From NCBI RefSeq assembly GCF_014839805.1, contig NC_051123.1, positions 7,236,727-7,300,726 of the forward strand: a stretch of DNA of 64,000 nt. Direction: 5' to 3'. A program made the position numbers and the translations under genes. Positions 1 through 14,372 of this stretch are shown here, piece by piece (position 1 is the first letter of the stretch; each line of letters begins with the position of its first letter). This stretch comes from Manduca sexta. Taxonomy: Eukaryota > Arthropoda > Insecta > Lepidoptera > Sphingidae. Below the pieces are notes generated by a model. The model did no database searches. It was not told where the DNA came from and saw only the letters and a list, made by a program, of their open reading frames with translations.

Positions 1-3000
1 TGAAAAATTGAAACATAAGGTCTACCACCAATAAAAACATTTTGTTTTGGTAACTATTCAATGCGGGCAGTCTTTTAGGCTGGGATCTGTTTTGTTTATG
101 CATTCCTGATTACTGATTAGTGGGTCATCTAAGTAGGCAGTTGGTGTTGGGTCGCCTGACTTTATGTAGAGTCTGACTGATTTTTCTATGACCGTAAGTG
201 AAAAATGTCAATACCTACAACCTTTTAAAAATAGCGTCATTAAAATAAAAACGTTTTGTAAATCGCATGCTCTGGCGTCTTTTTACTCAATGTAGGTACA
301 CCCAGAAAAACAATGAAACACAACCAGATAAATGAGATAGTTCTCAGCGCTACACATCTCGCTCTCGCTCGCACGCATACCTATAGGTACCGCTAAATGG
401 AGTTAAATGACATTTTCATGATAATATACTAAATACTGCATTAACATAAAGACTGCTATGTATCTCTTAAAAATGCATAATAAATTTAATTCTCAGAAAA
501 CATGAACACGCAGGCGAAGTCGCTAGCAAAATCTTTATTGAAATATGGGTATATGCGTAACAAAATAACCACTTTCCAATCACCTGTACGATATAAATAG
601 TAATAGCAGTAGATACTATGTCGCCATGTCTTCATTTGGACAGCATCCAACGCCCGCCAGTAAGAGCGCACTTGGGACAATAACATTAGTACTTATGTGT
701 TGAGTTCAGTATACTGATCGTTATTAAAGTCGTATTCATTACAAGAGTAATTTACATAAAGAGGTATGTAACACAATGTTATGTTTTGTCTCTAATATCA
801 TTCATTTTAGTAACTACTTACCTCTAATGTGTAAGTACCATTTCAGAAGCAGAGTTAACTATTGTGAAATTCAATACACGCGTTATAAAATAAGCAGATG
901 CACATCAATTATGTTATGTAAGTACGTAAATATAAAGTTCGTAAAAGAATAACGCTTGTTAGGTTATATTGAAATTTTCATTATGATAGATGATTTTGTA
1001 TGTTTTTAATAACCGTATTCCTTAGGTATTCCGAGTTCTGTTAACTCCTGTCATAATATTATTAGTTTGATGGTCTTTCTGAAACAATTTTCACTGTAAG
1101 CTTTTACGGCGCCGTAGTAAAGCCTGATTTGAGAAGCTTCAGTTGCCTTCTAACTTAATATACTTTTTTTAAATAAATAGTAAACAAGTAAAAACGAATG
1201 ATAGAAAAATAATCACAATTTGCAAATTGCAGATCGTGCATTCGCAGATTGCAGAGGAAATTTTCCTTGTCGAAACCAAAGTAATTATAATTTGCAAAAA
1301 AATGACAGCTCTCTTTATTATCTTATTTTCCGGTAATATTCATTTCCATTGCACACAGGATAAACTGATGTTACAAATCGTCACCTTGGAGAAAAACTTA
1401 ACCGGTAAATATAGTGGTTGAAAAACAACGCTATCTCTGTTGGCACTGTAAACATTGATTCAGGCGTGTACTAAACGGAATCCTATTGTTCTATTCGCAC
1501 TCATTAGGCCTTATTTCTGCCTGCGACTGTTACAGCGTCATAAATTTAAAAATCGGGGTGCTAAGTTATAAATTACATATCATGTGTACTTGCGTCTATA
1601 CAGTACACATGCCATGCAATGACCCTTCGGGGCGATAAGGTTTTTCTGGAGATCTGAGGGTCTACCATCATCTCTTATTCCGACTCAGTTCAGGACCTAA
1701 ACTGAACTGGTTGTGCGTTTGCGACATCCTTACTATACGTAATTTTAAAAATATGCAAAATAAATTAGCATGCAACAAAACATGTTCCAATGTTTCAAAT
1801 TAGACTTCATAAACATTATTTCCCGATGCAATGTTGGAATTGAACCCAGGTTTACACTACTCGCGCTTTACAACTCACGCCGTGCTATTCGCGTAGTTCA
1901 ATGAGGCAATTTAAAATTGCCCTTTAAATTATTATCCTAACACGTGATGATTAATCATCGATTCATAATTGCTCTTAGATCGTTATAAACTACTATTTAT
2001 AGCATTTTAATTGGCACGGATTTTATAAGGAATCGCTGTCGCGTGGATCCACGGGTCAAACCCACTCGACATCCAATTACATAGAAATGAAGATGTTATA
2101 ACAATTGTATAACTTTTTAATACTGTAATTTAATAAAACTAATTACTATTGTGTCACTTGGGCTATCATCTAAGCATTCGTCTAGCAATTCACATCCAAT
2201 TCTTATCGTTACGTTCAATTATATACTTAATTCTTGCTTGATTAATTATGCTAATTCCCTCTACATATTTGGTACTATAATTTAAAAATGACTACAGGCA
2301 ATATTAACAAAATTATAAATAAATTTATTAACGTTACTGCTAGACACACGCCTCCCCTAAAGCACCTTATTGAACTAGATTAGGCTTTTCATATCCTAAT
2401 GCGTTAAAATTACCATCATCAGCCACGTAAAGTCCAATCTGAACATAGATCTCCCGTAAAGGTTTCTAAACGGATACCTCAAAAGCGGCCTGCATGCTGT
2501 GTCCAAATGCATTATATTGTTGCTTAATCTAATCACGTGTAGAGGTGGACAATCCACCTGAGATTAAACCCGATGCTTCGGTATAAATCCGATAAACATC
2601 CATGAGGGCTAATAAATAACTAGGTGTACAGATGTACAATAAATCGGGTTTTCACCCCAGCATAGGCTCTGAAACTAGATTACCCATCTAAAGTCATAGG
2701 ACATTAACAATTCAATCCAATAAATTCAGTAATCGCAACCCTAGTGATTATCCGTGCACTAAAATTGGTTAAACAAAGAGATTAGACGCGATCGTAGTGG
2801 CCTTTACTTTTTAATAGCTCAGTCGAAGCAGAGACTCGATAAGAGAAACGTACCGATAACTGCAATTAGAACAAAGGGAAAACTGTATAATTGTTTTGCG
2901 GTGTGCGATTGGCTTTTCTGTGAATTTTTCTCTGCGTAAATTGATTTGTGATTTATACGAGCATTTAGAATTAAGAATGGATTTGTGATAACAATTAATG

Positions 3001-5799
3001 AGTAGTAAGTATTTTTTTTTATTTTTTATATTGCAAATTACATTATGCTGCATCTTCAAATACTACGAAAAATACGACCCCATTCAGTTAGAAACTAATT
3101 TAAAATAGGAACAACATCTTTCCGCCTCCAACGACATATTGTATTTTATTAAATATAACTTTTTAATTTTACCTACTGATAAAAAGTTTATAAGAAATAC
3201 CAGAAATCGTTTAATATTTAAATACGGTTGTAAATAATCAATACCATATACAAGTAGGCAGTATTAGGGTGAAATTGTAATGGTTTCCAAAAAATAGTAA
3301 AGCTTTCTTAGTATACTTATAATAGGTAAAATGTTACATCAAAATCAAGGTTCATATTTCGTACAACTAATTTTCAATATTCGGTTACTTACTTGTAAAA
3401 CTCGAATTTCACATACACATTTTCAAATAAATTAATTTGCAACATCGTTTTCCTGTCCCTGTTTTACTACAATCAACGAAAGCTTAACGGGAGAGCTCTC
3501 TCTCGGCAAGAGAGTCAATACAGGTTTTGGGATCAGTTCTACTCTCTACTTTACGTATTCCTTGTTAATACCTGGCGCTGTAACGTTGAATGAAACATTT
3601 CAAGGAACGAACCCAAAAGTTGTCTATGAAAATTTTAAAGGCAGATAGATCTATATGTAATGGTACGTCTAGTAAAACGAATTAATTTGCTCAATGCGAG
3701 GTAAATCTTTTTATTATACAGGACTTGTTATTGTTTTACAACGCAATATTATGTTTTCATATTATAATAATTATATGGTCGATGAATCTAAAATGTAACC
3801 CTGCATAATTTTATATTTTGTATAAATTTGCTTCCATTCAAACCAAACAGGTGTGGATTATCATATTGATTCATAAACTACTAATAATACTTACGTATTC
3901 AAAACACGTGCTAGCAGTAGAAAGTACAAAATAACAGGAAGGAAAGTTTTCTAAAACAAAAAATAAAAATCCCTCCGTCGAAATTTCCTCATAAGTGTGA
4001 CCTAATAGGTTGATTTGTGCAATATATTTGGAGGGAAAAAACCAGAGACAAAATTTTATTTATGCCACAAACCAAACTAGAAAATTATTCGGAATTGTTA
4101 CGATTTTGTAGACATACAAGATATTCATAGAACCCATGTTGTAACTATGATAATTTGGTTACGTATATATAACGTTTTAATTTACACCTCTACTTATATA
4201 GTCTACTCATATAGATATAGAGCATTTTCGGTTTTACCCGATAAAATTGCTTGCCTATAACCGAGTTGCAAGTTTATTTTGCTATTTCTGTGACCTACTC
4301 CTCATTTATTTTGTAAACAGGTGACTTATTGGTATTTTGAATTTTCTGTAATGACATAGGCAAAACTTAAATAGCTACCTTTTGTGCTACAAACTGTGTG
4401 ATCTAACTTCCATCACAATAAATAAGATTGCATTGTGCCACCGAATGAATAGACATCATTGATAATGGCCCATATTAATTTAACGATACATTGTCAGAAA
4501 ACCACATTTCTGTGGTTTTTGATTTACTGGTTTTTATTATCAGGCTTATGACATTATTAACAAGATCTATAAGTATATACCTATACCTATTTACGGATAT
4601 TGTGATAGGCTCGATTCTAATGGCATCATTGGTAAGGAATAGGTATACACAGGGCAAGAATTTGCTGTACTAAGATTCTATCCACTCTCCAGGGATAAAG
4701 GGCGTAAATTGATTATTTTATTTTTAAAATGAATTAAATTGGCATATACAAGTCTTAAAAGAAATATTGGAATAGGCAATAGATTTGATTTTCCAGTCGT
4801 CAGATAGTTTCTGTCTGAAAACAACTTACCTATTAATATTTTCTATAAAAAAAAAACTATTAAATTTCATAAATTAAAAGTAATTTAATGCGCTTGGTTA
4901 TTTTTCAATTATAGCAGAGTAAGAAAATAAGCTATAAATAACCATTGCTTCGCTCATGATTTGCTAAGCAGATGTTATTTGATATACAGCCTACACAATG
5001 CATTAGACGAGTAAAGCGCTACTTGACCTGAATCCATACCTAGGCATTACTATAATAATAACCAACTTCGGTGCATGTCGTACTAACCTCTTATTGAGGA
5101 TTTCATGTTATAGAATGCTCTGCTGTTTTATTCTCTAAACTTTTGATCTAACATTGTAAGTTCTCACTCTCGATATGACGCAACGAATATTATAGATTTT
5201 TAAAATTAATATTGGCACATAATATTCCCCTACACTCCATTGTTCATCGTACTTTAAGTCCTTAAAGTGAAAATTATTTCAGTTTTATGAAGATAGTATA
5301 CAAAAATCACATTTGACGTGTCTTACATCGTTTGCTTTTGAGGAAGCCGTGGGGAATCCCACTGAATGCAGATTTTTGCGATATCCTTAATAAGTATCCT
5401 GTTTCATAATTCATTTTGATCTTGTTTCAAGAATATATTCTTCTAACTGTGTTTCGTATAAATAAAAAAATAATAATGACAAGGACGAATAAATTTGATT
5501 ATTTGCATTACTGTGGTAATGTTATTTATGCTTTTATTGCTCATTATGTTAAACAGTTAACCCCAATGTAATAAACAAACCATGTGGAAGTGTTGATTAA
5601 GAAAAAAAGAGGGAATGAATAAACAAAAAAGCGTGCCCGTTGCAAGGGGCGAGGTCAGGAAATATATCACACTTTACGTTAGATTATGACTACATACGTA
5701 ATTAATAAGTGATGACAAATTTATTTGCTTTAAAAATTATCGCACGTTAGTGCAGCCTCGAAGCACGTGGTGGGTACATGTAGGCTGCCGGCGATGTGG
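1..5799. other. gene-free AT-rich stretch with old repeats
   Basis: No open frame here looks like protein: all are short, AT-driven and without recognisable motifs. Around 1826-1915 there is a degenerate, reverse-oriented tRNA-like block (a B-box-like GAACCC segment followed by a tRNA-head-like stretch), probably an old SINE. Around 2340-2720 the sequence reads like a diverged interspersed repeat also typical of moth genomes. The rest shows nothing I can name. It could be intergenic, or it could be the 5' flank or a first intron of the Orai gene; the sequence does not decide. Confidence 0.6.
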
Positions 5800-6075
5800 T
5801 TATAGGAAACAGAATTTGTCCAAATTGTTATGACTCACTTATATATCTTCTAGACAGTATTATATTAATTTTATTTGAAACCTTTGTACATCGTACAATA
5901 TGTAGGGGAGAAAGAGGCAGCTTTGGAAAATTCATGGATTTCATTTTTCCAAAGCTGCCTCTTTCTCCCCTACATATTGTACGATGTACAAAGGTTTCAA
6001 ATAAAATTAATATAATACTGTCTAGAAGATATATAAGTGAGTCATAACAATTTGGACAAATTCTGTTTCCTATAA
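5800..6075. repeat. perfect 131-bp inverted repeat with 14-nt spacer
   Basis: The left arm (5800-5930) and right arm (5945-6075) are exact reverse complements base for base as far as I can read, separated by a 14-nt spacer (5931-5944). A transcript would fold into a fully paired 131-bp hairpin. There is no obvious target-site duplication at the ends and no protein-coding content; an 83-codon frame running through it is a by-product. A short stretch near 6658-6680 (CTCTTCTCCCCTACACATAT) resembles the inner part of the arm, so related sequence lies nearby. It could be a foldback element, a hairpin-RNA locus, a recent inverted duplication or an assembly artefact. Confidence 0.93.
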
Positions 6076-9000
6076 ATAATATTTTTCAAATCCAAAATTC
6101 AAATTAATTGTTATTTTAGGATATTCTTAAAGGGGCAGCTCTAGATGTGTCCTAATGATCTATTATATAAATTTCGATTTGGCTACGCACCACATATACA
6201 CACCATACCCACACGCACTGCTGTAACAATCTACATAAAATTAAATATGAGGGAAAATAATGGAAAATCCCGGATTTTGACGAAGGCTCCTACAAAACCC
6301 TGCTTTACACAAGTCATTGTTTCCTTATTGTTTTTAAGATTCAGGACTCGAAATGACAGTTCCTACTTTTAGATTACGAGATTTATAATGTTGATTACGG
6401 CTAATAAGTATTTATAATATAAATTTTACTTTTTATAAACTACACCAGTACTTACCTAATGTCCTCAGCAACCATTAAGAGGCATAGATCAGAACAAAGA
6501 TAATAACGTAAAACAATAGTCTGATCGGTAAATATATTCATTTCCTGGTTTATCCTTAAACACAAAATTTTACTCCAGTCTTTCTTACATTTACATATTG
6601 ACACATGTTTAAAACGGGAAAAATAAATACGTTTACTTCAAAAATGTCTAATCGTACCCTCTTCTCCCCTACACATATTTGTAAATGTAAATTAGTATCT
6701 CTACAACAAATCACCCATATACAGCATTAGCAGTGTTAGGTATTTTCCAAAATAAACAAATAAGAATGTTGCTTCATTAAAAGAACTTAGAAAAGTATTA
6801 TTTAGGAAAATATATTATGTACGTATGTAAAAACTCATAAAGATATTTGAAATGAAAATCAATAAAAATATATGGTACCAAAAGTCTAGACGCTACGATT
6901 ATTTTTTTTTTATGATAACTGGAATATTTACTGCTTCCACTATTTTATCTATTCTTAACTTATTTTTAACTGCAGCACTATATATCGATTTTTGACGAAA
7001 AGGACATTGGTACTTATTCAGTAAAAATATCAACCGATCAAGTTCATTTTTGTGTTAAAGATTCTGTGATATTATGTTCTGATACGATATCTTAACACAT
7101 AAATAATGAGGGGGTTCCATAGCAGTTGGCACTAACCGAGTATGAACGTTAGAACGTTGTCCATGTCAAGATCCACTATTGATAATTATCAATAGTATAA
7201 TAATAATCACTATGTACTCTGTTTGAATTTACTTAGGTATTGTACAATATTTTACAACCGATGAACAGCTTGAAATATTGTAAGCTTGTTCAGATGTTTA
7301 TCAGCTCAGATTATATCAATGATAAAATCATCAAAAAATTGTTTTGTATAAAACAAAATAAAGCTTTAGATAACCAAACGTATTATAATAATACAAAAGT
7401 ATTTTTCTTTATTTGGCTTGTTTATTTGGATCTTAAAAGTAGCCAAATTTCACGCTAAGTGAGGTAATTAGTACGGTGGAGACTGTAGACACCACAGGAA
7501 CTGACGGGTATTTAGCAACTTTAGAAACTGTCATTTTCATAATAGGTTAATGTTTCTCGGCGATAAACTGATAGCATATGTGTTATCTGCGGTGTCTAAG
7601 TCACATTAAATATATCCAACGTAGTTTGATTTCAATCCTCTCTAACCTACTTCCATTTTGTTTATTAAAACAGGAAGTCTTTAAAAACCAGTGGGACGAC
7701 TAGATACATTCAAGACAATTTAGAACTTAATATTAGAAGAAAATTATTAACGTCACTTAACCAAATTAAAAAAGATATTCTACTATTTTCTTATGAAATA
7801 TCTATTCAGTTTTATATAATATAATCCACTACTGCTAAAATTAGGTGCTAACATTCTAAAAAATACTCAGTAAACTTGCATACAATTAGTACTTTAATGA
7901 CGCCTACAACACATCGCAGACTGCTGTAATCATTTACAAAGCGTGATTGTTTAAAACGTCGATCGTCTAGTAACGGAGTCAGTTAGCATTTTCCGGTGGG
8001 CACGGAAACTTGTTGTCGAAATGAAAATTTTCCCGCGTATACTCGCGGGAGTACGGATTGTCTGTGGTTAAATTTATTATTTATAATTCGAATTTCGAAA
8101 TTGTGCGTGGCCAGTATTTAAAAAAAAATAAGTGATTCATAGATTTAAGTGCCGGTACCAGTATTATTAAAAAATAAAAAATATTTATATTAAATTTTGT
8201 GTCGTGTGGATCTGTGAGTGAAGAATCGATATGAAAGAAAAAGGTGACGATTCATTTTATTTACTCTTGTCTGTTCACTATGTTAATAAACACAATCATG
8301 TCAATCATCTGCCCGCATGTGCAGCAATGTAAATATACATCAAGTATATAAATCATACAGTAAAGACAATTTATTTATTACGTAAAATCTTACTTTTTAC
8401 TCTTTTTTTATAAGTGTTTAACTTTAAATTTTTTAAAAAAATTGAGCACGGCAAGGCAAAGAGACACAAACTGCACATGGGTCCTAATAGTAACCGAAAA
8501 TAAAAAACGTTGACTTGACGAATTACTTGATGCAGTCTGTTAAAATTATGCACAAATCGAATTACAACGAATGTGGACCATATTGATAAAAAAATATATT
8601 TCCAGAAATATGTCCGCTAGAATAAATATTTTACAAAATTAATTACTCATATCTACGCAACCATCGCGAGTTTGCATGTAACATTATAAGCCAAGTGTCA
8701 CAAAACCAAATATATCATTATCTAGTTAAATATAAATAAATAAAATACACATTTACTGCCGTGTGACTAACATATTTACCCGATTCACGACATTTGCGAG
8801 TAAAGAGTTGATTTTAAAGTTGAACAAAGTTTAGTCATAAAATCTACATTATTTGTATGAACTGAGGAATATTTCGTGACTGTTAGAATTAATGTTGGTC
8901 GTCAGTTAGTAAAAAAAGGTAACTATGATCAAGTTCATGATAATCTTAAATAATAAAAAATATAACCATCAACAGTGCCAGAGGATTTGTACTTAGATGT

Positions 9001-11844
9001 ATCGCGTGTATCACAAGAAATTTTACTTCTTATAACTCCGGCAATCTCACTCCTTATACGAATAACAGCGAAATTGGCTTTTTATATTTTTGTATATTAT
9101 AGCCTTACACCCTACAAGTAATTTCCGTAAATTCCTTCTTGGGTCACCCTTTGCATCCATATGAAATACCTAGTAGAAATGAGATCGATCCTTGTTAATT
9201 GCATATTTATTTTAAAACGAAAATAAGCCTCCGGGGAGATAGTTATCCAGCAAATGTATAAAAATAACATTTTATAACCCTTACGTCATTATAAAAATAA
9301 TATACACAATGGAAATCGTTGCCATCTTGGCCCAATTTCTTTTCGGTCTTAATTATAGGATAAACAAACAAATGTAAGAGTCGATGTTTTTACAAATTAT
9401 TATCAAAAAGATAATAAAGTCAAATAGAAATCTGTATAATGGTATAATACTGAATGTATCTAAGTTTGAATAAAATGAGGTCGATATAATTAAAACGTTA
9501 AGTGTGTTACGTACTGATATTACACTGTCAAACAGTTTTATTTTCACCCGGGAAATTACGTTTACGTCTACCTATTATACTCCAGGGAAAAAAGATTTTA
9601 AAGGAAATCAACAGCCTTGTGGGTAAGTATGTAATGTAAATATGGTTATTTTTTTATTCCGCATACCGAGTTAAAACCGCGCAGTATCTGAATTCTACCC
9701 TGGGCATTGGGATCATGACCAAACATTGCATTATATATATACTAATTTCATTTTAATTTTATAGTAACAAGCTCAGTTATGACAATATATTTTTTTTAGT
9801 TATCTGTGATAAGTTATAGAGCTATTCGTTTCTTTTTTTAGGATTTTTTCTATAATTATATTTATATCTGGACCCATAAGAATCATTTTAACCTCTGTAT
9901 AAAGAACTATAGGATACATTCCTACCCATCGAATTATTAGCTCTGACATCTTTCTTTCAAATGCAAGGCTAAAAAGAGACGTCTCATAAAATATTTATAC
10001 TAAAATAAACTTGGTCTGCATTGCGTTCGTTGCACGTACTTTACTGGAAAAATATATTATGTTCAATTCCTTTATTTTACTCTGAAAGCAGTTCGAATAG
10101 TTTTTATGTGTATTATGCGCCTGTATCTTTGTTTTTATTTCCGTATACAAAACTAGCAAGATTTTGTATTTTCTTGTTAATATTTTGTAGATAGCTGATG
10201 TCCATGATACATTTTTCTTATTGCACGCTTTTGCAAATGGATTCCCCGGCTCCGATTTTTTCACATCAACGTTAGATGTAATTATTTAATTATCTTCATA
10301 AATAACACGCGCAGCTAAAATATTATTTGCACTTTTGTGTTAACTATAATGATACTGTCTTATTCTTAAAATATTCCCATCTTTCTTCCGCCTATTAGTT
10401 CCTAGACTACAATACATTTCTTTCAAGGTTGTAAATTTATCATTTGTAAGAGTATATATGGAAAGGTTTTTTTATTGCTTTAGTAGGCAAACGATCAAAC
10501 TCACGTGATAAGTAGTAAGTAGCATTTGCCTCCCATAGACTTAAGAAATGGCAGATGCACAGCAAAGCCGTTGCAAAAAAATCTGTTTACAATGGCAATA
10601 GGAGTCGGAACAACTTGTATTTCAGGATACTTATGATAGTTTTATAATCCGAACTTCTGGTTGGTATTACTATTCAAGGGTAGTAGTCGTAACGATTACC
10701 ATAATTCATCATTCAATTCACATTCTCATAACAACAAAAAAAATTAAATAACTTACTAATTTTTCCCCGATAAAAACACATCACGAATCAGGATGGAAGT
10801 GGCAATCAATCGAATCCCAATTAAATAAATACGTTTTCCTTAACTTCAGTACTGCATTATAGACATACATTTGGATCTGTATTTGTTTTATATTTTCAAA
10901 TTTTTTTCATTCCTTTTAACTAATTTGACTTGTCATTGGCTATCTGTTTAAATACAACGTTGTTACTGAATGGGGGCCCATTGTTGGTGCAATAATTTAT
11001 GTTATGTAATATTTTATGTTTTTAATTTAGTTCCAACAATAAACTTCTTTCTTCTTCTTCCTTTACTATTTTTTAATTCATCAAAGCTGTTAGTATACAA
11101 TAAAATAAATTAATAGCTATTAAAACTAAATAGCTGGGCACCTATTTTTCTTGATTTTATTTATAAAATTTATGCCTACCTTCAACCGTAACAGCGTTCA
11201 TCATTTCTTATACCTATCCTGCTTAAATACTAATGTTTTACGCTTTACTCCACAAACCAAGAAAAGCGGATATTTAGAAACAATAGTACTGGCAGTTTGT
11301 ACAACACGTCTTTTACTATGACTTAGCTGTAAATGAGGTAGGTAGGTACTTACGAATGATACTCAATGTTATAATTACAGAAATCGTAAGTGCTGCGCCT
11401 GAACAACAGGCTGCATGCAACACACGATAATTACCCGATTGCGGTGACATAGCACCTATAGAAATGGCTAATTGCACTCTCGAGTACAACGTACAGAGTG
11501 TTTTCTTAGTTCTTACACGTTGACAATTGTCTGTACTTACGAGTACCCGTATATGAAAATTCTTGTGATGATCTTAATATTATTAGATGTAACATCATTT
11601 AAAACTGCAACACCTAAATTTTTATGGTAGAAAATATATCTGGCATTACTATACTTCTCTATCATTATATACTTTTCTCATCAGAACGCTCATAATGAAT
11701 ATTATTTCGTAGCTACTAGCTTATTGTCGGGACTCCACTTGAGAGACTTGTCCAGAAGTAACGTAATGAAATCAACAATAAAACGTACTTATAGGTATTT
11801 ATTTAGGTACGTCATAATAATAAACAAACAAACGGAACACACAT
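6076..11844. other. gene-free stretch
   Basis: AT-rich sequence with no supported coding exon. It contains a 20-bp self-complementary block near 7170-7190 (CTATTGATAATTATCAATAG) and a probable interspersed-repeat remnant near 10470-10630. A weak promoter or first-exon candidate inside this interval is listed separately. Confidence 0.55.
7975..8245 (+). promoter_or_regulatory. weak candidate promoter / first exon
   Basis: This short, less AT-rich block has an initiator-like TCAGTT near 7978, a GC palindrome (CCCGCG...CGCGGG, near 8031-8049) and, at about 8231, an ATG followed after ten bases by GTGACG, a possible splice donor. The implied first exon would end in phase 1, which does not fit the phase-0 start of the candidate Orai exon at 16856, so the link to Orai is not supported. 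It may be a non-coding leader exon or nothing. Confidence 0.18.
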
Positions 11845-12095
11845 CACACCTTTATCCCTCAAGGGGTAGATACAGATGCCACCAGGTCACGCACATTTTG
11901 CTGTTTGTTTTCCATTCCATATGTGTTAGAGAGCGAGCCTATTGCAATATCAGATACAAAATATTCCAGTGTCCGCACTGATACTGAGCAGAAAAACCCA
12001 AATATGACTTTACCCAATACCCGGATTCGAACCCACAAACTCAGAGCGGTGTAACGCCCACGGAATACTAATACGCCACCGAGGCAATGGGCATG
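11845..12095 (-). mobile_element. tRNA-derived SINE, reverse orientation
   Basis: Read on the minus strand it opens with a tRNA-like head (GCCTCGGTGGCGTA), then a clear pol III B box (GGTTCGAATCC, 12023-12033), then the body phrase ending near a GGGATAAAG-like tail. This is the architecture and wording of a very common lepidopteran SINE. Related copies lie at 16684 and 32860. An 85-codon frame on the plus strand is only a shadow of it. Confidence 0.8.
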
Positions 12096-13236
12096 ACACT
12101 GATTAATCAGAGAAGAAATATTGCATCGTCATTTACTACGAATTTCATAAGGTTATAAAACTTCCGTTACTATGGACTTAGCAATTTGGGAGAAAAGCCT
12201 GCATAGTCACCAGAAATCGAGATAATGAAAATGGTAAATCGAGAAAATTTTATATCTAAACAATTTATAGTTATGAAGTTCCAAGAAAAGGTATGTTTAA
12301 AAATAAAAAAACAAGCTAACGAAATTGTGGCAAGATAATCATTTATTATTGTATTAAAAATTTGGAAACAATTTCCTACATACTACTACTTATGGATACA
12401 ATATCAAATTCATGTGCTCTTAATGTGTTTGCTATTTCTTTGTATAATAATCTTAGACAACAAAGTTATTAATGTCTTATAAAAATATTATCTTCTAAAC
12501 GTGCCATCATTATCATAGACAATACTTAATTATACTTTTACTTATTTTCCTTTTTTATTATTCAAAATAAAACGTATACAGCCAATACGTGTTGACAATA
12601 TTATATTTCGAGTCTCTACTAAGTATTTATTCAGAGATAACATACTTTTTGGTTTATTAGTAAAGTTTTAAATGGTTGGAATACGTGGTGATTGTCGACC
12701 GACGGCAACAAGCAGTTAACAAAATATAAACAAACAAATATCAAAATAAAAATGCTTTGTTAGCTAATGGCTAGGTATTGTAAATAGTAATTATTGTTAT
12801 TGTCTGTAATAAAATCGTGTCTAAATATATTATACCTATTTTAAAACAATGTATTCTTACTAATACCTACGTTTTGTTAAAAACTGTCAGTATAATGCTT
12901 TAATGTTTTTCCCATAATATCCATGTCCTATGAAACAGGAATGGGTAGAGACTTAATATTGTTAACCGTAAATAAATCTGATATAAACAAAATGTTAAAT
13001 GTTTTAATTTTTATGATGAACATGGAACGAGAATCTTTTACAAACTAAGGTATTTAAAGAGTATGTGCTAATACTGTGAGATTAGTATCTCTTGTTAGGT
13101 AATAACTAAATCCTATAAGAGGAATAGCATGCCTTATTGACTTTTACCGTCGGTTATGTAGCCTACGTAAGCTCCACGTGAGTTAATCAATATCTAATGC
13201 GACGGCACTTCTTGTTATAAATACGCTTTTGTTGTA
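12096..13236. other. gene-free stretch
   Basis: AT-rich sequence; I see no exon, RNA gene or recognisable repeat. Confidence 0.5.
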
Positions 13237-13292
13237 CGTGTATAAATTTAGAGGCTATATCATTGCAAATATAGCCTCTAAATTTATACACG
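13237..13292. repeat. perfect 24-bp hairpin, 8-nt loop
   Basis: Arms 13237-13260 and 13269-13292 are exact reverse complements around an 8-nt loop. It is one of several short perfect snap-back repeats in this window. The pairing is too perfect and too AT-rich to look like a conserved microRNA precursor; a recent template-switch inversion is the simpler reading. Confidence 0.9.
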
Positions 13293-14260
13293 TTTCATAC
13301 TTCAAAAATATTCCTTATAGGAACATTTTGTTGTGTGTCTGTCCGTCAAGACCCCTTTTTCTGAGGAACGCGTAAAGGTATGGAAATTTATATGAAACAC
13401 TCAAAACTGTAAATATATACTTATATACTTACCTACTAATTTATACAGTACGCTCAGTGTAAAAAGCTTTATCCCTGAAGGATTATTTGAAGTCGCTAAT
13501 AGTGCGTACCCATATTTAGCTAAATTTATATCCGTTTCATTGATAAATGATGAGCCTTTTGACTCGGGCACAAATTCCAATTATAGGCAACTTAAATATG
13601 TTTTCGTATCGCAAAAACTAACTAGAATCTTTAGTCGCCCAATCTGGAAATCGAAACCAAAACCTAAGGGTTCTCAGGTTATATTTACGGTGCTTAATAA
13701 ATCTTATATAAAGACATATTAGCATTAAGAGACAAGATGAATACCAAAGTGGACTTTGACACCGAATAAGAAAATCCATTTGCGAATATACAAAGTTCTG
13801 ATACGGGGAAAATACCACACTTCGTGATAAAATATGCACGCGCGTATTATACGCATATAGTAGTTTGCGCATAATCAAAACACGAATCTACTTGCCTCTC
13901 CATTATAGGTCATTATTCCTCATCTTACTGGCTTGTCTTTAGTTCATCACGGGTCATATCTCATTTTGAGATGATCCTCCATTCAGATGAAAGTCTTATA
14001 ATTTGTGTTTTGTTTGGTAAAGCGCGTTGTAAAGATATTTTTTTAAACATAGGCAGTGAAACGACACATAGTATCGCTAATTAACGGTGTATAGCACCTC
14101 ACGTCGCACGCCCTTATTCCCAATTTTTCGTTCAAATTAACTCTAATTTCATTGAGAGATGAGAACAATGGTTGTATACAACTGTAACTAACGTCATGGC
14201 TAATGATATATTTTCTGTGTGTCTAATTGTAATAGTACCCACTACCCTTTGTCAGCCTGT
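13293..14260. other. gene-free stretch
   Basis: No supported gene. Two overlapping opposite-strand frames near 13540-13880 have no recognisable composition or motif and are treated as chance. Confidence 0.5.
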
Positions 14261-14372
14261 ATTCGCACGCGTCGCGTCGTTTTGTCGCGTTTTGCAATTC
14301 ATCCGTCGCCGGCCAAAGTCAATGTCACGCGGTAATCGCCGCTAAACCGGCAACAATCAGTGAAATTACAGT
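14261..14372 (+). promoter_or_regulatory. CpG-rich island, possible Orai promoter
   Basis: About 110 bp unusually rich in CG dinucleotides (CGCACGCGTCGCGTCG and CCGTCGCCGGCC) sits in a strongly AT-rich background and ends with ATCAGTG, an arthropod initiator-like sequence near 14356. Its distance upstream of the first candidate Orai exon (about 2.5 kb) would suit a leader-exon promoter. The evidence is compositional only. Confidence 0.3.

Noticed and set aside
5796..6047. 83-codon frame
   Set aside because: Lies wholly in the perfect palindrome, so it simply reads both arms.
11724..11981. 85-codon frame
   Set aside because: Reads through a reverse-oriented SINE.
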